Source: Legionella erythra
GTDB taxonomy: Bacteria > Pseudomonadota > Gammaproteobacteria > Legionellales > Legionellaceae
Reading direction: 5' to 3'
Assembly: GCF_001467615.1 (NCBI RefSeq)
Contig: NZ_LNYA01000030.1
Location: 1-64,000, forward strand
Length of the DNA: 64,000 nt
The notes beneath the pieces were generated by a model, which had not been told where the DNA came from, did no database searches, and saw nothing but the letters and a program-made list of their open reading frames with translations. The position numbers and the translations under genes were made by a program. Shown one piece after another: positions 35,918 through 44,803 of this stretch. Position 1 is the first letter of the stretch; every line of letters begins with the position of its first letter.

Positions 35918-37489
35918 TTAGAATTTGTCCGCCGTGGCTAAATCCCAGTATTTTTTATAACTGGGCGGGATATCCGAACCTAAAAGCTGACCGGGCTTTA
36001 AGTAGTCATAAATTTCACAAAACGATTTCACGGATTCCTCACTGACACGGCGCATCAGGAAATCGGGTTTTAAATCGCTGGGGTTGGACAGACCCATGGC
36101 GCCCACCATCTCCAGAAAACTCTTCATGGTATTGCGATGATAATTGACCACACGTTGCTTTTTGACATCCACCACCAGACCGCGTTGCAGGCGTTCATTT
36201 TGAGTCGCAACCCCGGTAGGGCAGGTGTTGGCATTGCATTGTTTGGATTGAATGCAGCCGATGGCCATCATCATGGCTCGTGCAGCATTGCACATGTCAG
36301 CTCCCATGGCAATTTTCGCCACCAGATCATAGCCGCTGTAGACCTTGCCGCTGCAAATCACCCTGATTTTGTCACGTACATTGATGCCGACCAAGGCATT
36401 GTGCACAAACACCAACGCCGCCTCCAGAGGCTCGCCAACCCGGTTGGTGTATTCAAGCGGAGCGGCTCCAGTACCGCCTTCGGCGCCGTCAACTGTGATA
36501 AAATCCGGCAGAATATGAGTCGCCAGCATAGCTTTGCAAATGCTTAAAAATTCTTCTTTTCGACCCAGGCACAGCTTAAAGCCAACGGGTTTACCCCCCG
36601 ATAAATCGCGTAATTTTTTCACAAATTCCAAAAGGCCAATCGGTGAATTAAACGCAGTATGTGCAGGAGGAGACAGGACGTCTTCCTCCATTTTCACTTT
36701 CCTGACCCGTGCTATCTCCGGTGTTAATTTGGCCGCTGGAAGGATACCGCCATGCGAGGGTTTCGCACCTTGGGACAATTTAATTTCAATCATTTTGACC
36801 TGTTCGCGGTTGGCCTCAATTTTAAACTCCTCTTCGCTGAAACGGCCCTGATCATCGCGGCAGCCAAAGTAAGCTGTCCCTAGCTGAAAAATAATATCGC
36901 CGCCTTGTAGATGATAGGGGCTTAAACCGCCTTCGCCGGTATTATGGGCAAAGCTGCCGAGCTGCGCTCCCTTATTTAGGGCCATGATGGCATTGGGCGA
37001 TAACGAACCATAACTCATGGCTGAAATGTTTAAACGCGAGGCACTGTAGGGTTTTTTACAATCTGGTCCGCCGACAATGATGCGCGGTTCGACTTCGGAG
37101 ACATGCTTGGGTGCCAGGGAATGCAATACCCAGGTATACCCAACTCGGGTAATTTCCCGTTCGGTGCCGAAAGGAACAGTGTCGCGCACATTTTTGGCGC
37201 GCTGATAAATAAGGGAGCGTGCTTCGCGGTTGAATGGCCTTTCCGCTTCATTATCAGCAATAAAATACTGCTGGATTTCCGGGCGGAAAAACTCAAGGAG
37301 GTAGCGTGAATGACCAAGCACCGGGAAATTGCGTAAAATGGTGTGTTCTTTTTGGGTGATGTCGTAAATCCAGAGAATGATGATGGGTGTTAATACCGCC
37401 AAAAACCAAATGGTATCATGCAGCATCACCAGAAACAGCAGGATGCCTAATAAAACCACTCCAAAACCGATATACCATTGGCGTCGCAT
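35918..37489 (-). CDS. FMN-binding glutamate synthase family protein, membrane anchored
   Basis: About 523 residues; the ATG at 37489 follows GGAGAG, and longer readings extend into the next gene's region. Two hydrophobic segments near residues 8-45 suggest a membrane anchor. The rest is a GltS FMN-binding barrel: MSYGSLSPNAIMALN, NTGEGGLSPYH, IKLSQGAKPSHGG, FITVDGAEGGTGAAP, and the cluster-like CIQSKQCNANTCPTGVATQ stretch with Cys residues as in the 3Fe-4S region of glutamate synthase. These stand-alone proteins lack the amidotransferase domain, so the reaction is uncertain and glutamate synthesis is not assured. Confidence 0.85.
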   Translation of the reverse strand: MRRQWYIGFGVVLLGILLFLVMLHDTIWFLAVLTPIIILWIYDITQKEHTILRNFPVLGHSRYLLEFFRPEIQQYFIADNEAERPFNREARSLIYQRAKNVRDTVPFGTEREITRVGYTWVLHSLAPKHVSEVEPRIIVGGPDCKKPYSASRLNISAMSYGSLSPNAIMALNKGAQLGSFAHNTGEGGLSPYHLQGGDIIFQLGTAYFGCRDDQGRFSEEEFKIEANREQVKMIEIKLSQGAKPSHGGILPAAKLTPEIARVRKVKMEEDVLSPPAHTAFNSPIGLLEFVKKLRDLSGGKPVGFKLCLGRKEEFLSICKAMLATHILPDFITVDGAEGGTGAAPLEYTNRVGEPLEAALVFVHNALVGINVRDKIRVICSGKVYSGYDLVAKIAMGADMCNAARAMMMAIGCIQSKQCNANTCPTGVATQNERLQRGLVVDVKKQRVVNYHRNTMKSFLEMVGAMGLSNPSDLKPDFLMRRVSEESVKSFCEIYDYLKPGQLLGSDIPPSYKKYWDLATADKF

Positions 37490-37606
37490 CGTGTTCTCTC
37501 TCCTTGAAATCATGCTCTTGATTATAGGTATATTCCTGCTCATTAAACAACGTGAATTTGACAAACGCGCCTGACTTTTTAAAATGAAAGGATCTTTTTT
37601 TAAAGG

Positions 37607-38254
37607 ATGCTTCATTTGCCGCACTCAGCCCCACCCTCGCGTGTAAAGATTGATGCCGAAGGGCATTACACCCTGTTTCCTGGTGTGACAGTCATTTGTC
37701 CCATCAGGGATGAAGACAAGCCTTTTTGGTCGCTGATTTATCAAATACTCGCCGAGGAAAAATGGCTATTACGCTATTTTTCGCCCCTGCCATTGGACAG
37801 TTACCACATGACGGCCATCAACCTGTTTACCGAAGCTTTGGAGGGAGGAAACGATTGGGGTGGGTTTCTGTCTCAACACCGTTCTTGTTTACACCGTTTA
37901 AAAACCAGTCTTGACCGGCTGCACCTGTTGCCTGTGCTGACCATTGAGAAGATTGTGGTCAGCGATGTCATTCAGCTTTATGGTCATCTGCCGGCACAAA
38001 CGCGTGAGGATATTGTAACGCTGGCGCGTCAATATGATCTTGAACACAAAATACCGCGGGTTTTTCATATGACCCTGGCGTACCGCTATCAAAAGCCAGC
38101 CGATGAGTGCCTGCAAACCATCACCCATGAGGTCAGCGGCAGGCTTGAAAGCCTATTGCAACGCCACAGCTACACGTGGCCTCTTAAGCCCGCCGCTTTG
38201 TATTCCTTCAACGACATGACGGCGTTTACACCATGGGATGCGCCAGGGCCTTAA
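37607..38254 (+). CDS. 2H phosphoesterase-like protein (DUF1868 type)
   Basis: A 215-residue protein with two H-x-T motifs, SYHMTAI near residue 67 and FHMTLAY near 147, the hallmark of the 2H phosphoesterase superfamily (cyclic phosphodiesterases and RNA ligase-like proteins). Layout and length resemble the DUF1868 group. It probably hydrolyses a cyclic or 2'-5' phosphodiester; the substrate is unknown. It is divergent from the FMN glutamate-synthase-like gene and converges with the amidohydrolase gene, the two stops being adjacent. Confidence 0.75.
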   Translation: MLHLPHSAPPSRVKIDAEGHYTLFPGVTVICPIRDEDKPFWSLIYQILAEEKWLLRYFSPLPLDSYHMTAINLFTEALEGGNDWGGFLSQHRSCLHRLKTSLDRLHLLPVLTIEKIVVSDVIQLYGHLPAQTREDIVTLARQYDLEHKIPRVFHMTLAYRYQKPADECLQTITHEVSGRLESLLQRHSYTWPLKPAALYSFNDMTAFTPWDAPGP

Positions 38255-39178
38255 TCAATGACGGCTGCCATCATACAGGCCGCACAGGTAACTGTGGGTG
38301 GAGTCGGCCAGGGCCTCGAGATGGTAGCCGCCCTCGAGTACGGAAATAATATGATCCTCACAATAGTTCGCGGCAAGGTTGGCGAGCGTATGCCCAAGCC
38401 AATAAAAATCGTCTTCATCCAGATTTAAACCGCCGATGGGGTCGCGCTTGTGGGCGTCAAAGCCTGCGGAAACAAAGACAATATCCGGTTTGAAAGCCTG
38501 TAGGGGCCCGAGAATAGCTTCTTCGAAGCGTAGCCGGTATTCCTCGCCCGAGGTCCCTGCCGCAAGGGGCAGGTGGATAAGGTTCGGGTGATTATAGACC
38601 AAGGGCGTAAAAGGATAAAAAGGGTGTTGAAAAGAAGAGCAGAAAAGGACCTCATTCTTGTCTTTTAAAATGTGCTGGGTGCCATTGCCGTGGTGGACGT
38701 CAAAATCCACGATGGCTGCTCGTTTTACGCCGTAATGCTTGATGGCGTAAATGACCCCGCTGGCAATGGTATTAAAAAAACAAAACCCCATGGCCTGATT
38801 GTATTCCGCATGATGCCCAGGCGGCCTGACCAGGCAAAATACGTGCGTTGCCTGCTGCTGATATATTTTATCCACGGCTTGAATAGCGCTGCCGGCGGCA
38901 TGCAAGGCAGCGTTTAGAGAAAAGGGATTCATCAGGGCATCAGGACCGACGGCTTTATACCCCTGTCTGGGCGAGGCGGCCAAAACGTGATCAACATGCG
39001 CTTTGGCATGGGCGGCGTAAAGCCATTGGCTGTCAATGGGTCTTGCGCTATGCCATTGCAGGGGCAGAGCAGAGGTTTGTAATACCTCCATGATGGCTTC
39101 AATCCTCGCCGGTGACTCGGGGTGAAATTGGCCCATGTCATGCAGCTGGCAAGTTTCATGGGTAATGATATCAATCAT
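38255..39178 (-). CDS. Histone deacetylase family amidohydrolase
   Basis: A 307-residue arginase/deacetylase-fold zinc enzyme. The catalytic motif RPPGHHAEYNQAMGFCFFN (His-His pair), the zinc ligands in VDFDVHHGNGTQ (Asp, His) and the second Asp in SAGFDAHKRDPIGGL are all present, plus the substrate-binding Gly-rich LEGGYHLEAL. Length is normal for bacterial HdaH/AcuC/acetylpolyamine-type enzymes. The natural substrate is unknown; acetylpolyamines or acyl-lysines are likely. Confidence 0.9.
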   Translation of the reverse strand: MIDIITHETCQLHDMGQFHPESPARIEAIMEVLQTSALPLQWHSARPIDSQWLYAAHAKAHVDHVLAASPRQGYKAVGPDALMNPFSLNAALHAAGSAIQAVDKIYQQQATHVFCLVRPPGHHAEYNQAMGFCFFNTIASGVIYAIKHYGVKRAAIVDFDVHHGNGTQHILKDKNEVLFCSSFQHPFYPFTPLVYNHPNLIHLPLAAGTSGEEYRLRFEEAILGPLQAFKPDIVFVSAGFDAHKRDPIGGLNLDEDDFYWLGHTLANLAANYCEDHIISVLEGGYHLEALADSTHSYLCGLYDGSRH

Positions 39179-39232
39179 GGCAGATGAAGGATTAAGTTCT
39201 ATTTTAAAATTATAGCATTAACTGGATTAAAG

Positions 39233-39252
39233 CCGCCGCAGAAAGGCGGCGG
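39233..39252. terminator. Bidirectional hairpin terminator
   Basis: Arms CCGCCGC (39233-39239) and GCGGCGG (39246-39252), loop agaaag, with TTTATTATTT on the plus side and CTTTAATC on the minus side. It lies between the small gene at 39360 and the amidohydrolase gene and could end the small gene's transcript. Confidence 0.55.
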
Positions 39253-39359
39253 TTTATTATTTACAGCGGCTTGAGCTTGATGAGGGTCGCCATTGAATTC
39301 CACGCATAAAGCGCGAAAAGCAGGGCATTGAATGGTTACGCGCGTTGACCTGCGCTTCG

Positions 39360-39716
39360 TTACATTTTATGAGACTGGTTATTCTCGGGTTCTTTTGAAA
39401 ACTCTTCGTCTTTGGGTGCACCTGTGGAGGCGAATTTATTAGCCACTGTGCTTAAAAAACTTATATTCGTTCCCTGTAACAAGCTCAGGAGTGATGCCAT
39501 TTTCATCAATTGTTCCAGTTTTTCTTCCAGCTTCTCTTGTATCTTTGCCTGCACCTGGTCTTCGCTTAAGATCGTATCGTTATCATAAACCAGCCAGTTA
39601 TGTGCATGATCCCCACAAGGCCGAGTGATATGCAGGTGATTGTCGTGATGACGGATGTTTTGGGCATCTTTCGGGATTGTCGTTTTGCCAAATAAACCGC
39701 CGGCATAAAATGTCAC
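39360..39716 (-). CDS. Small hypothetical protein, 5' end apparently frameshifted
   Basis: The open frame gives a 118-residue protein beginning TFYAGGLFGKTT, with a Lys/Glu/Gln-rich helix (about 55-75) and a charged tail. A good ribosome-binding site (AAGGAG) and ATG lie upstream at 39784, but that frame ends at a TGA just before 39716. If the run of six C at about 39771-39776 (minus strand) had one more base, the two frames would join as MPNTPPSSPQTTKKSEVSP... into TFYAGGLFG, giving about 141 residues. So the gene is either phase-variable, a recent pseudogene or a sequencing error. Proteins starting with a short polar leader then VTFY- are common among Legionella effector-like proteins. Confidence 0.55.
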   Translation of the reverse strand: MTFYAGGLFGKTTIPKDAQNIRHHDNHLHITRPCGDHAHNWLVYDNDTILSEDQVQAKIQEKLEEKLEQLMKMASLLSLLQGTNISFLSTVANKFASTGAPKDEEFSKEPENNQSHKM

Positions 39717-39784
39717 CTGGGGAGTGGCTGGGGATACTTCACTCTTTTTAGTCGTTTGTGGGCTGGATGGGGGGTATTAGGCAT

Positions 39785-40136
39785 AACGTGCTCCTTGAGT
39801 TAAAAATCAATAAAGTCATTTTATGGCGTTGATTTTACAGATAATTACAAGAAAAGGTAGTTTTTTGGGGCAATGATTTTATTTCTCCAGGTGAAGGCGT
39901 CAGGACGTCCTGTTTGAATGGCCTCTTTTCACAAGCTATCGAAATAAATAAGACGGCGGTACATAGACAGCGCGGGCAAGACACGGGTTTGGCCAGCCTT
40001 TCTCTATGAGTTCAGCCCTTTCTCTGTACCCCGCTTTTCTCTGTAACTCCGCTTTTCTCTGTCATTCCCGCTTTTATGTGTTATTCCACCTTTTCTCTGT
40101 CATCCCCCGCGCAGGCGGGGGACCCATCCTTTCCCT
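39785..40136. repeat. Intergenic region with degenerate copy of the 133-bp repeat
   Basis: Contains a perfect 12-bp palindrome CAGGACGTCCTG (39901-39912). From about 39952, a rearranged copy of the repeat unit seen at 57.6-58.3 kb follows: gcggtacatag, gcgggcaagacacgggtttgg, then several ttttctctgt(c/a)-type blocks, and last catcccccgcgcaggcggg with ggacccatcc, ending within a few bases of the iolE stop. No gene is seen. Confidence 0.7.
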
Positions 40137-41018
40137 CTACATGACCTCCGCCAGATGGGCATACGCTTTGCGTGCATACTCTAAGGGTGGCGCTTTGGCA
40201 GGATCCTGTTCTGCTTCGACAATCAGCCAGCCCTGGTAATCCAATTGCCGTAATTCGCACAGCACTGTGGCGAAATCGAGTTTGCCATCCCCGGGTACAG
40301 TGAATACACCTTGGCGAACAGCGTCCATAAAGCTCAGTTTTTGGTGCTGTACCTGATAAAAAATGTCTTCACGGATGTCTTTTAAGTGCACATAACGAAT
40401 GCGACGGCCGTATTTTTTTATCAACTGCACGGGATCAATGCCCGCAAAAGCCGCATGACCGGTATCCAGCAGCAGAGAGACAAGCTGTGGGCTGGTGTGT
40501 TGCATCAGGTAATCAATTTCCTGCTCAGTGAATACGCCGGTGCCGGCATGATAATGGTAGACGACCTGCATATTGAAATCGTGGGCCATGCGGCCTAAGG
40601 TATGGAGTCCCTGAATTAAGTGTTGCCATTGTGTGCTGGTGAATTCGGGTTTAGTGTTGCCTAAAATAGCTTGCGGCGTATTCTGAATGGCGCCGCCACA
40701 TTCACAAACATTAACGAATTGAGCGCCTAAAGCACGCATGAAACTTAAGTGATTGAGAAAGCGTGACAGCGTGGCGTCATATTGCTCGGTTTCCGTGAAA
40801 AAGGTACTGAACCAGGCGCTTGCCATTTCAAGACCATGTGCAGCCAGGGATTGTTTAAGTTCGGTTAGATTGCGGGGATATTTATTGCCCATTTCCGTGC
40901 CCACAAAGCCTGCCTCGGCCATTTCACGGATGCATTGCTCAAATGTGATGTCGTTGCCTAAAGAGGGATCATCATCATTGCACCAGTTGATGGGGGCGAT
41001 ACCCAGTTTGATGGTCAT
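40137..41018 (-). CDS. iolE: Myo-inosose-2 dehydratase IolE
   Basis: A 293-residue xylose-isomerase-like TIM barrel that dehydrates scyllo-inosose (2-keto-myo-inositol) to 3D-(3,5/4)-trihydroxycyclohexane-1,2-dione. Family features: IGIAPINWCNDD at the start, EAGFVGTEMGNKYP, YHYHAGTGVFTEQE, LLLDTGHAAFAG, RYVHLKDIR with metal-ligand His and Asp, and VEAEQDP near the end. Length is standard. It is last of five genes in the minus-strand inositol operon, 12 bp after iolD. A copy of the interspersed repeat directly follows the stop. Confidence 0.95.
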   Translation of the reverse strand: MTIKLGIAPINWCNDDDPSLGNDITFEQCIREMAEAGFVGTEMGNKYPRNLTELKQSLAAHGLEMASAWFSTFFTETEQYDATLSRFLNHLSFMRALGAQFVNVCECGGAIQNTPQAILGNTKPEFTSTQWQHLIQGLHTLGRMAHDFNMQVVYHYHAGTGVFTEQEIDYLMQHTSPQLVSLLLDTGHAAFAGIDPVQLIKKYGRRIRYVHLKDIREDIFYQVQHQKLSFMDAVRQGVFTVPGDGKLDFATVLCELRQLDYQGWLIVEAEQDPAKAPPLEYARKAYAHLAEVM

Positions 41019-41030
41019 CGTATTGCTCCT

Positions 41031-42896
41031 TTAATAATCTTTAATTGTTTCAAGACGACGGGTCGCGTGTTCATAGGCCTGTTTCACCTGCGGTGATTTG
41101 GATTGAGCTGCAATCCCTACCCGCCACCAGGTGTGGTAACCCTGACTCATGGTTTTGGGTAGAACCGGTAAAACAATGACGCAACTCTGTGTTTCCCTTT
41201 TAGCCGCCTGTAAGGCTTCATCCAGTTTTGCATGGTCTTCTGCATAAAAACTTGTTGCTCCAAGCGCTGCGGCATACTGACAAAAATCAATGGCCAGGTA
41301 TGCTCCCCGTAACTGACCGGATTGGGCATCACGGTAGCGGAATTCATTGCCAAATCCCTGGCTGCCATGGGCTTCCTGCAGGTTGCGGATGCATTGATAA
41401 CCGTGGTTATCAAAAAGAATGATGGTGATTTTTTTATGCTCCTGAATACACGTGACTAATTCAGAATGCATCATCAGGTAACTGCCATCCCCTACCAGCA
41501 CATAAACCTCACCCGTATCCCCCTTGGCGAGGCGCACGCCCAGTCCCCCGGCGACTTCATAACCCATGCAGGAGTAGGCGTATTCGAGGTGGTAGTCTTT
41601 AGGCTGTTTGCATTGCCATAAGCGATGCAAATCCCCGGGGAGACTGCCGGCGGCACTGACAATGACATCCTCGGCGGTGACAAATTGATTGAGTTGGGCA
41701 AGGACGGCCGTTTGCTCAAGACCCTTGGCGCGGGTGGGCTGGCTCAGTCGTTTCAACTCTTGTTCCCAGCCGAGACGGTATTCTCTAATCTGTTGTTGAT
41801 AGGGCAGGTCGGTCTGGTAATCATTCAAGGCCTGCGATAATTGTTCAAGTCCAGTGCGCACATCAGCTTTTAGGCTTAAGCTATCCATTTTCACGCTGTC
41901 AAAACGGCTGATGTTGAGATTGATGAACTGGCAATCGGCGTGATTGAATCCCGATTTGGAGGCTGTTGTAAAATCAGAAAGCCGCGAGCCGGCTACCAGA
42001 ATAAGGTCTGCTTCGGCAGCGAGGCGGTTAGCCGCTGCTGAGCCCGTGACACCGATTCCGCCGACATAAAAAGGATGCTGGGCCAACAGGGCGCTTTTCC
42101 CCGCCTGTGTTTCAGCCACCGCAATCCCATGTCGGGCGGCGAAGTCAGCCAGGGTCGCTGCAGCCAGCGAATAATGCACGCCGCCTCCGGCGATGATGAG
42201 GGGGCGTTTTGCCCGCTTGAGTAAACCCACGGCCCGCTGCAGGGTATCCTGTGGCAGCGCGGGTCTGTCAATAAACCACAGGCGTTTACTGAAAAACGAT
42301 TCCGGGTAATCGTAGCATTCGGATTGCACATCCTGCGGCAGGCAGAGGGTCACAGCACCTGTGTCTGCCGGATCGGTGAGCACGCGAAACGCGTTGAGGC
42401 AGGCGGTCATGAGCTGTTCCGGACGGGAAATCCTGTCCCAATACCGGCTGACTGGTTTAAAACAATCATTGACAGACAAGGTGTAATCATGCGGCACTTC
42501 AAGCTGCTGCAACACCGGATCGGGCTGGCGGCAACTGAACACGTCCCCGGGTAAAAGCAGCAAGGGAATGCGGTTGGTGGTGGCTGTTGCGGCGGCGGTG
42601 ACCATATTGGTCGCACCGGGGCCAATAGATGATGTGCAGGCAAAAATTCTGAGGCGATTATGCTGCTTGGCAAAGGCAATGGCAGTATGGGCCATGCCCT
42701 GCTCATTGTGGCCCTGGTAATAGGTTAGTCCCTCGGCGTCATATTCCAGGGCTTCACCAAGGCCTGTGACGTTGCCATGCCCGAAAATGCCGAAGACGCC
42801 CTCGACGAAACGTTGCTCCACGCCATCCATGACCACGTATTGATTGGCTAAAAAGCGCAAAAGCGCCTGAGCCATGGTTAAACGAATTTTGTTCAT
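41031..42896 (-). CDS. iolD: 3D-(3,5/4)-trihydroxycyclohexane-1,2-dione hydrolase IolD
   Basis: A 621-residue ThDP enzyme that opens the ring of the cyclic dione to 5-deoxyglucuronate. The start is placed at ATG 42896 (AAGGAACAGC before it); the longer reading would run into iolCB. ThDP features: GVEQRFVEGVFGIFGHGNVTG near the N-terminus, EGLTYYQGHNEQGMAH with the catalytic Glu region, and the VLVGDGSYLMMHSEL...N ThDP-Mg motif. A DHGYQC-type segment (FDNHGYQCIRNLQ) follows. Full length. It lies 16 bp downstream of iolCB. Confidence 0.95.
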   Translation of the reverse strand: MNKIRLTMAQALLRFLANQYVVMDGVEQRFVEGVFGIFGHGNVTGLGEALEYDAEGLTYYQGHNEQGMAHTAIAFAKQHNRLRIFACTSSIGPGATNMVTAAATATTNRIPLLLLPGDVFSCRQPDPVLQQLEVPHDYTLSVNDCFKPVSRYWDRISRPEQLMTACLNAFRVLTDPADTGAVTLCLPQDVQSECYDYPESFFSKRLWFIDRPALPQDTLQRAVGLLKRAKRPLIIAGGGVHYSLAAATLADFAARHGIAVAETQAGKSALLAQHPFYVGGIGVTGSAAANRLAAEADLILVAGSRLSDFTTASKSGFNHADCQFINLNISRFDSVKMDSLSLKADVRTGLEQLSQALNDYQTDLPYQQQIREYRLGWEQELKRLSQPTRAKGLEQTAVLAQLNQFVTAEDVIVSAAGSLPGDLHRLWQCKQPKDYHLEYAYSCMGYEVAGGLGVRLAKGDTGEVYVLVGDGSYLMMHSELVTCIQEHKKITIILFDNHGYQCIRNLQEAHGSQGFGNEFRYRDAQSGQLRGAYLAIDFCQYAAALGATSFYAEDHAKLDEALQAAKRETQSCVIVLPVLPKTMSQGYHTWWRVGIAAQSKSPQVKQAYEHATRRLETIKDY

Positions 42897-42912
42897 GCTG
42901 TTCCTTAACTTC

Positions 42913-44796
42913 TTATCCTTGCCATGTACGCCATTGCGACTTCGGATCACGTGTCCAGGCGTGTTCATCCTGGAAGGTGGGGGTTAAATAGGGATTATCC
43001 GGTTGATGGCGAATAAACCACAGTGTGTACATGGTGTAACCCGGTGCGGTGCAATGGGCATGCGTTTGTCCCTTAGCAATTTGGAAGGTGTCATTGTGCT
43101 CAATGCGCAATACGTCCCGGCCATTTTCACCAAAGGCAAAGCCCTGCGGTTCAGAAAAGCGGTAATGATAAATTTCCGGTTGCGGGTGGGCATGCGGTGG
43201 GTAGCTGGACCAGCGACCCTGAAAGGTGATGATTTCACCGACAACGAGATTCGATTCGGGACGATTCCGTTTATCGAAGGCTGTTCGGACAATACGATAA
43301 GAGGTATCGTCGAGCAAATCCTTGCCGCGATGGTCGCATTCAAGCAGATTGCTCTCATCAAAAAAGAGAGGCGTAAATGCTTGATTGTTTTCTGTTTCAA
43401 TCAGCATGATCTCACAATCACTTAAGGCTTCAACATAAGCCGGTGTACTGGCAGGGCAGTGAAGGATGCGGGGCAGCTGTGAAAAATAATCCGTTCGTTC
43501 GGCTTCTTTTTTCAATGATTGATAGTGAAAAATAACCCGGCCAGTCATTAGCAGCGCTGCAAATTCATAATGGGTATCGAAGTGAAATGTTTGACCGCTT
43601 TTTAAACGCAGGGAACTGAAGTTCATGCCAATAGGCAACGTGGTTTTTTGCATGTCGACAATGCGGTTTAAACCGTCTTTGAACCCCTGGGGTTGTTTAA
43701 GCAGTGTTTCCGACTGCGACGGGGGGAGTAATTGTTGATGAAGCCTGGACAATTCGTCACTGGACCAGATGGCCGGGTCCCGGCCGTAATGGCTGATAAA
43801 ATAATTTAATTCAGGCCAGAAGGGGATGGCGGGTGCGCAGCCATGGCGGGTTACCACCAATGCGCCGCAGGCATTGGCATAGGTTGTTGCCGTGTCGAAG
43901 GATTCGCCTTTCAGCAAACCGCAAAGCAAACCAGCCATGAAACCATCGCCAGCGCCAAGCACATTGAGTACCGGTACCGGGAATGGTTTGGCGGATAAAG
44001 GGGAGTTGTCATGAGCGAAGTAAACCGCACAGCCTTTTTCGCCCTGTTTCATGACGATGGGCGCAGCTGTAAAGTCTCGAATCGTTTGCAAAGCCTTGTG
44101 AGTATCCTCGCTGCCGCCCGCGATGCAGATTTCTTCCTCTGTGCCGACGACCAAGGCACACTGAGGCAAAATCTGTTGATAGGTCTTAGTGACGCGGCGG
44201 CTGGTTAAATAGCGCAGTTCGCCATTGCCCCGATCGGTTAATCCCCATAAGACTGGGCGGTAATCCAGATCCAGAATGACGGCGGTGCGGGTTTTTTTAG
44301 CCACGTTCACCGCATGGCGGCTGGTGGCAAACATAGCGGACGTCGACAAACCCGTGCCGGTGATGAGCAAGGCTTTGGCTTCAGCCATCCTGTCTTCCTG
44401 GACATGCTCCGGTTTTAGTTGTATGTCGGCACAGTCGTTGCGGTAAAACATCAGGGGAAAATCATGCGGCGGTTTAATCCCCAATAATACCAGGCCCGTT
44501 AAATGCTGGCTCGATTCCTGGAGCAGGCTGATGTCCACCCCTTCCTGCATCAATGTTTGTTTGAGGAAGGTACCCATGTCATCCTTGCCGACGCAGGAAA
44601 ACATCATGGCCTTTAACCCAAGCCGTGCCGCACCCACGGCAATATTGCCGGCACAGCCGCCTAAATATTTTCTAAAAGTCTGCGCATCCACCAGGCTGCA
44701 ACCTACCTGTTCGGCATAGAGGTCTACGGCGACACGCCCCATGACAATGACATCAACAGGGCGATCGTTATCAACGGCAAACTCGGTCTGCGTCAT
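42913..44796 (-). CDS. iolCB: Fused IolC kinase - IolB isomerase
   Basis: A 627-residue two-domain protein. Residues about 1-330 form a PfkB-type 5-dehydro-2-deoxygluconokinase (IolC): GRVAVDLYAEQ, the Gly-rich GGCAGNIAVGAARLG, and the PfkB signature NVLGAGDGFMAGLL with the catalytic Asp. From about 355 an IolB 5-deoxyglucuronate isomerase follows, with its cupin metal site in HAHPQPEIYHYRF and a C-terminal TPTFQDEHAWTRDPK. It would do two steps of inositol breakdown (isomerisation, then phosphorylation). The start ATG at 44796 follows GAGGTGG. A fusion is not the usual arrangement, but I recall an iolCB annotation in L. pneumophila. Confidence 0.93.
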   Translation of the reverse strand: MTQTEFAVDNDRPVDVIVMGRVAVDLYAEQVGCSLVDAQTFRKYLGGCAGNIAVGAARLGLKAMMFSCVGKDDMGTFLKQTLMQEGVDISLLQESSQHLTGLVLLGIKPPHDFPLMFYRNDCADIQLKPEHVQEDRMAEAKALLITGTGLSTSAMFATSRHAVNVAKKTRTAVILDLDYRPVLWGLTDRGNGELRYLTSRRVTKTYQQILPQCALVVGTEEEICIAGGSEDTHKALQTIRDFTAAPIVMKQGEKGCAVYFAHDNSPLSAKPFPVPVLNVLGAGDGFMAGLLCGLLKGESFDTATTYANACGALVVTRHGCAPAIPFWPELNYFISHYGRDPAIWSSDELSRLHQQLLPPSQSETLLKQPQGFKDGLNRIVDMQKTTLPIGMNFSSLRLKSGQTFHFDTHYEFAALLMTGRVIFHYQSLKKEAERTDYFSQLPRILHCPASTPAYVEALSDCEIMLIETENNQAFTPLFFDESNLLECDHRGKDLLDDTSYRIVRTAFDKRNRPESNLVVGEIITFQGRWSSYPPHAHPQPEIYHYRFSEPQGFAFGENGRDVLRIEHNDTFQIAKGQTHAHCTAPGYTMYTLWFIRHQPDNPYLTPTFQDEHAWTRDPKSQWRTWQG

Positions 44797-44803
44797 AACC
44801 ACC

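Noticed and set aside
40006-40239. 77-codon plus-strand frame
   Set aside because: It is translated from the repeat and antisense to iolE.
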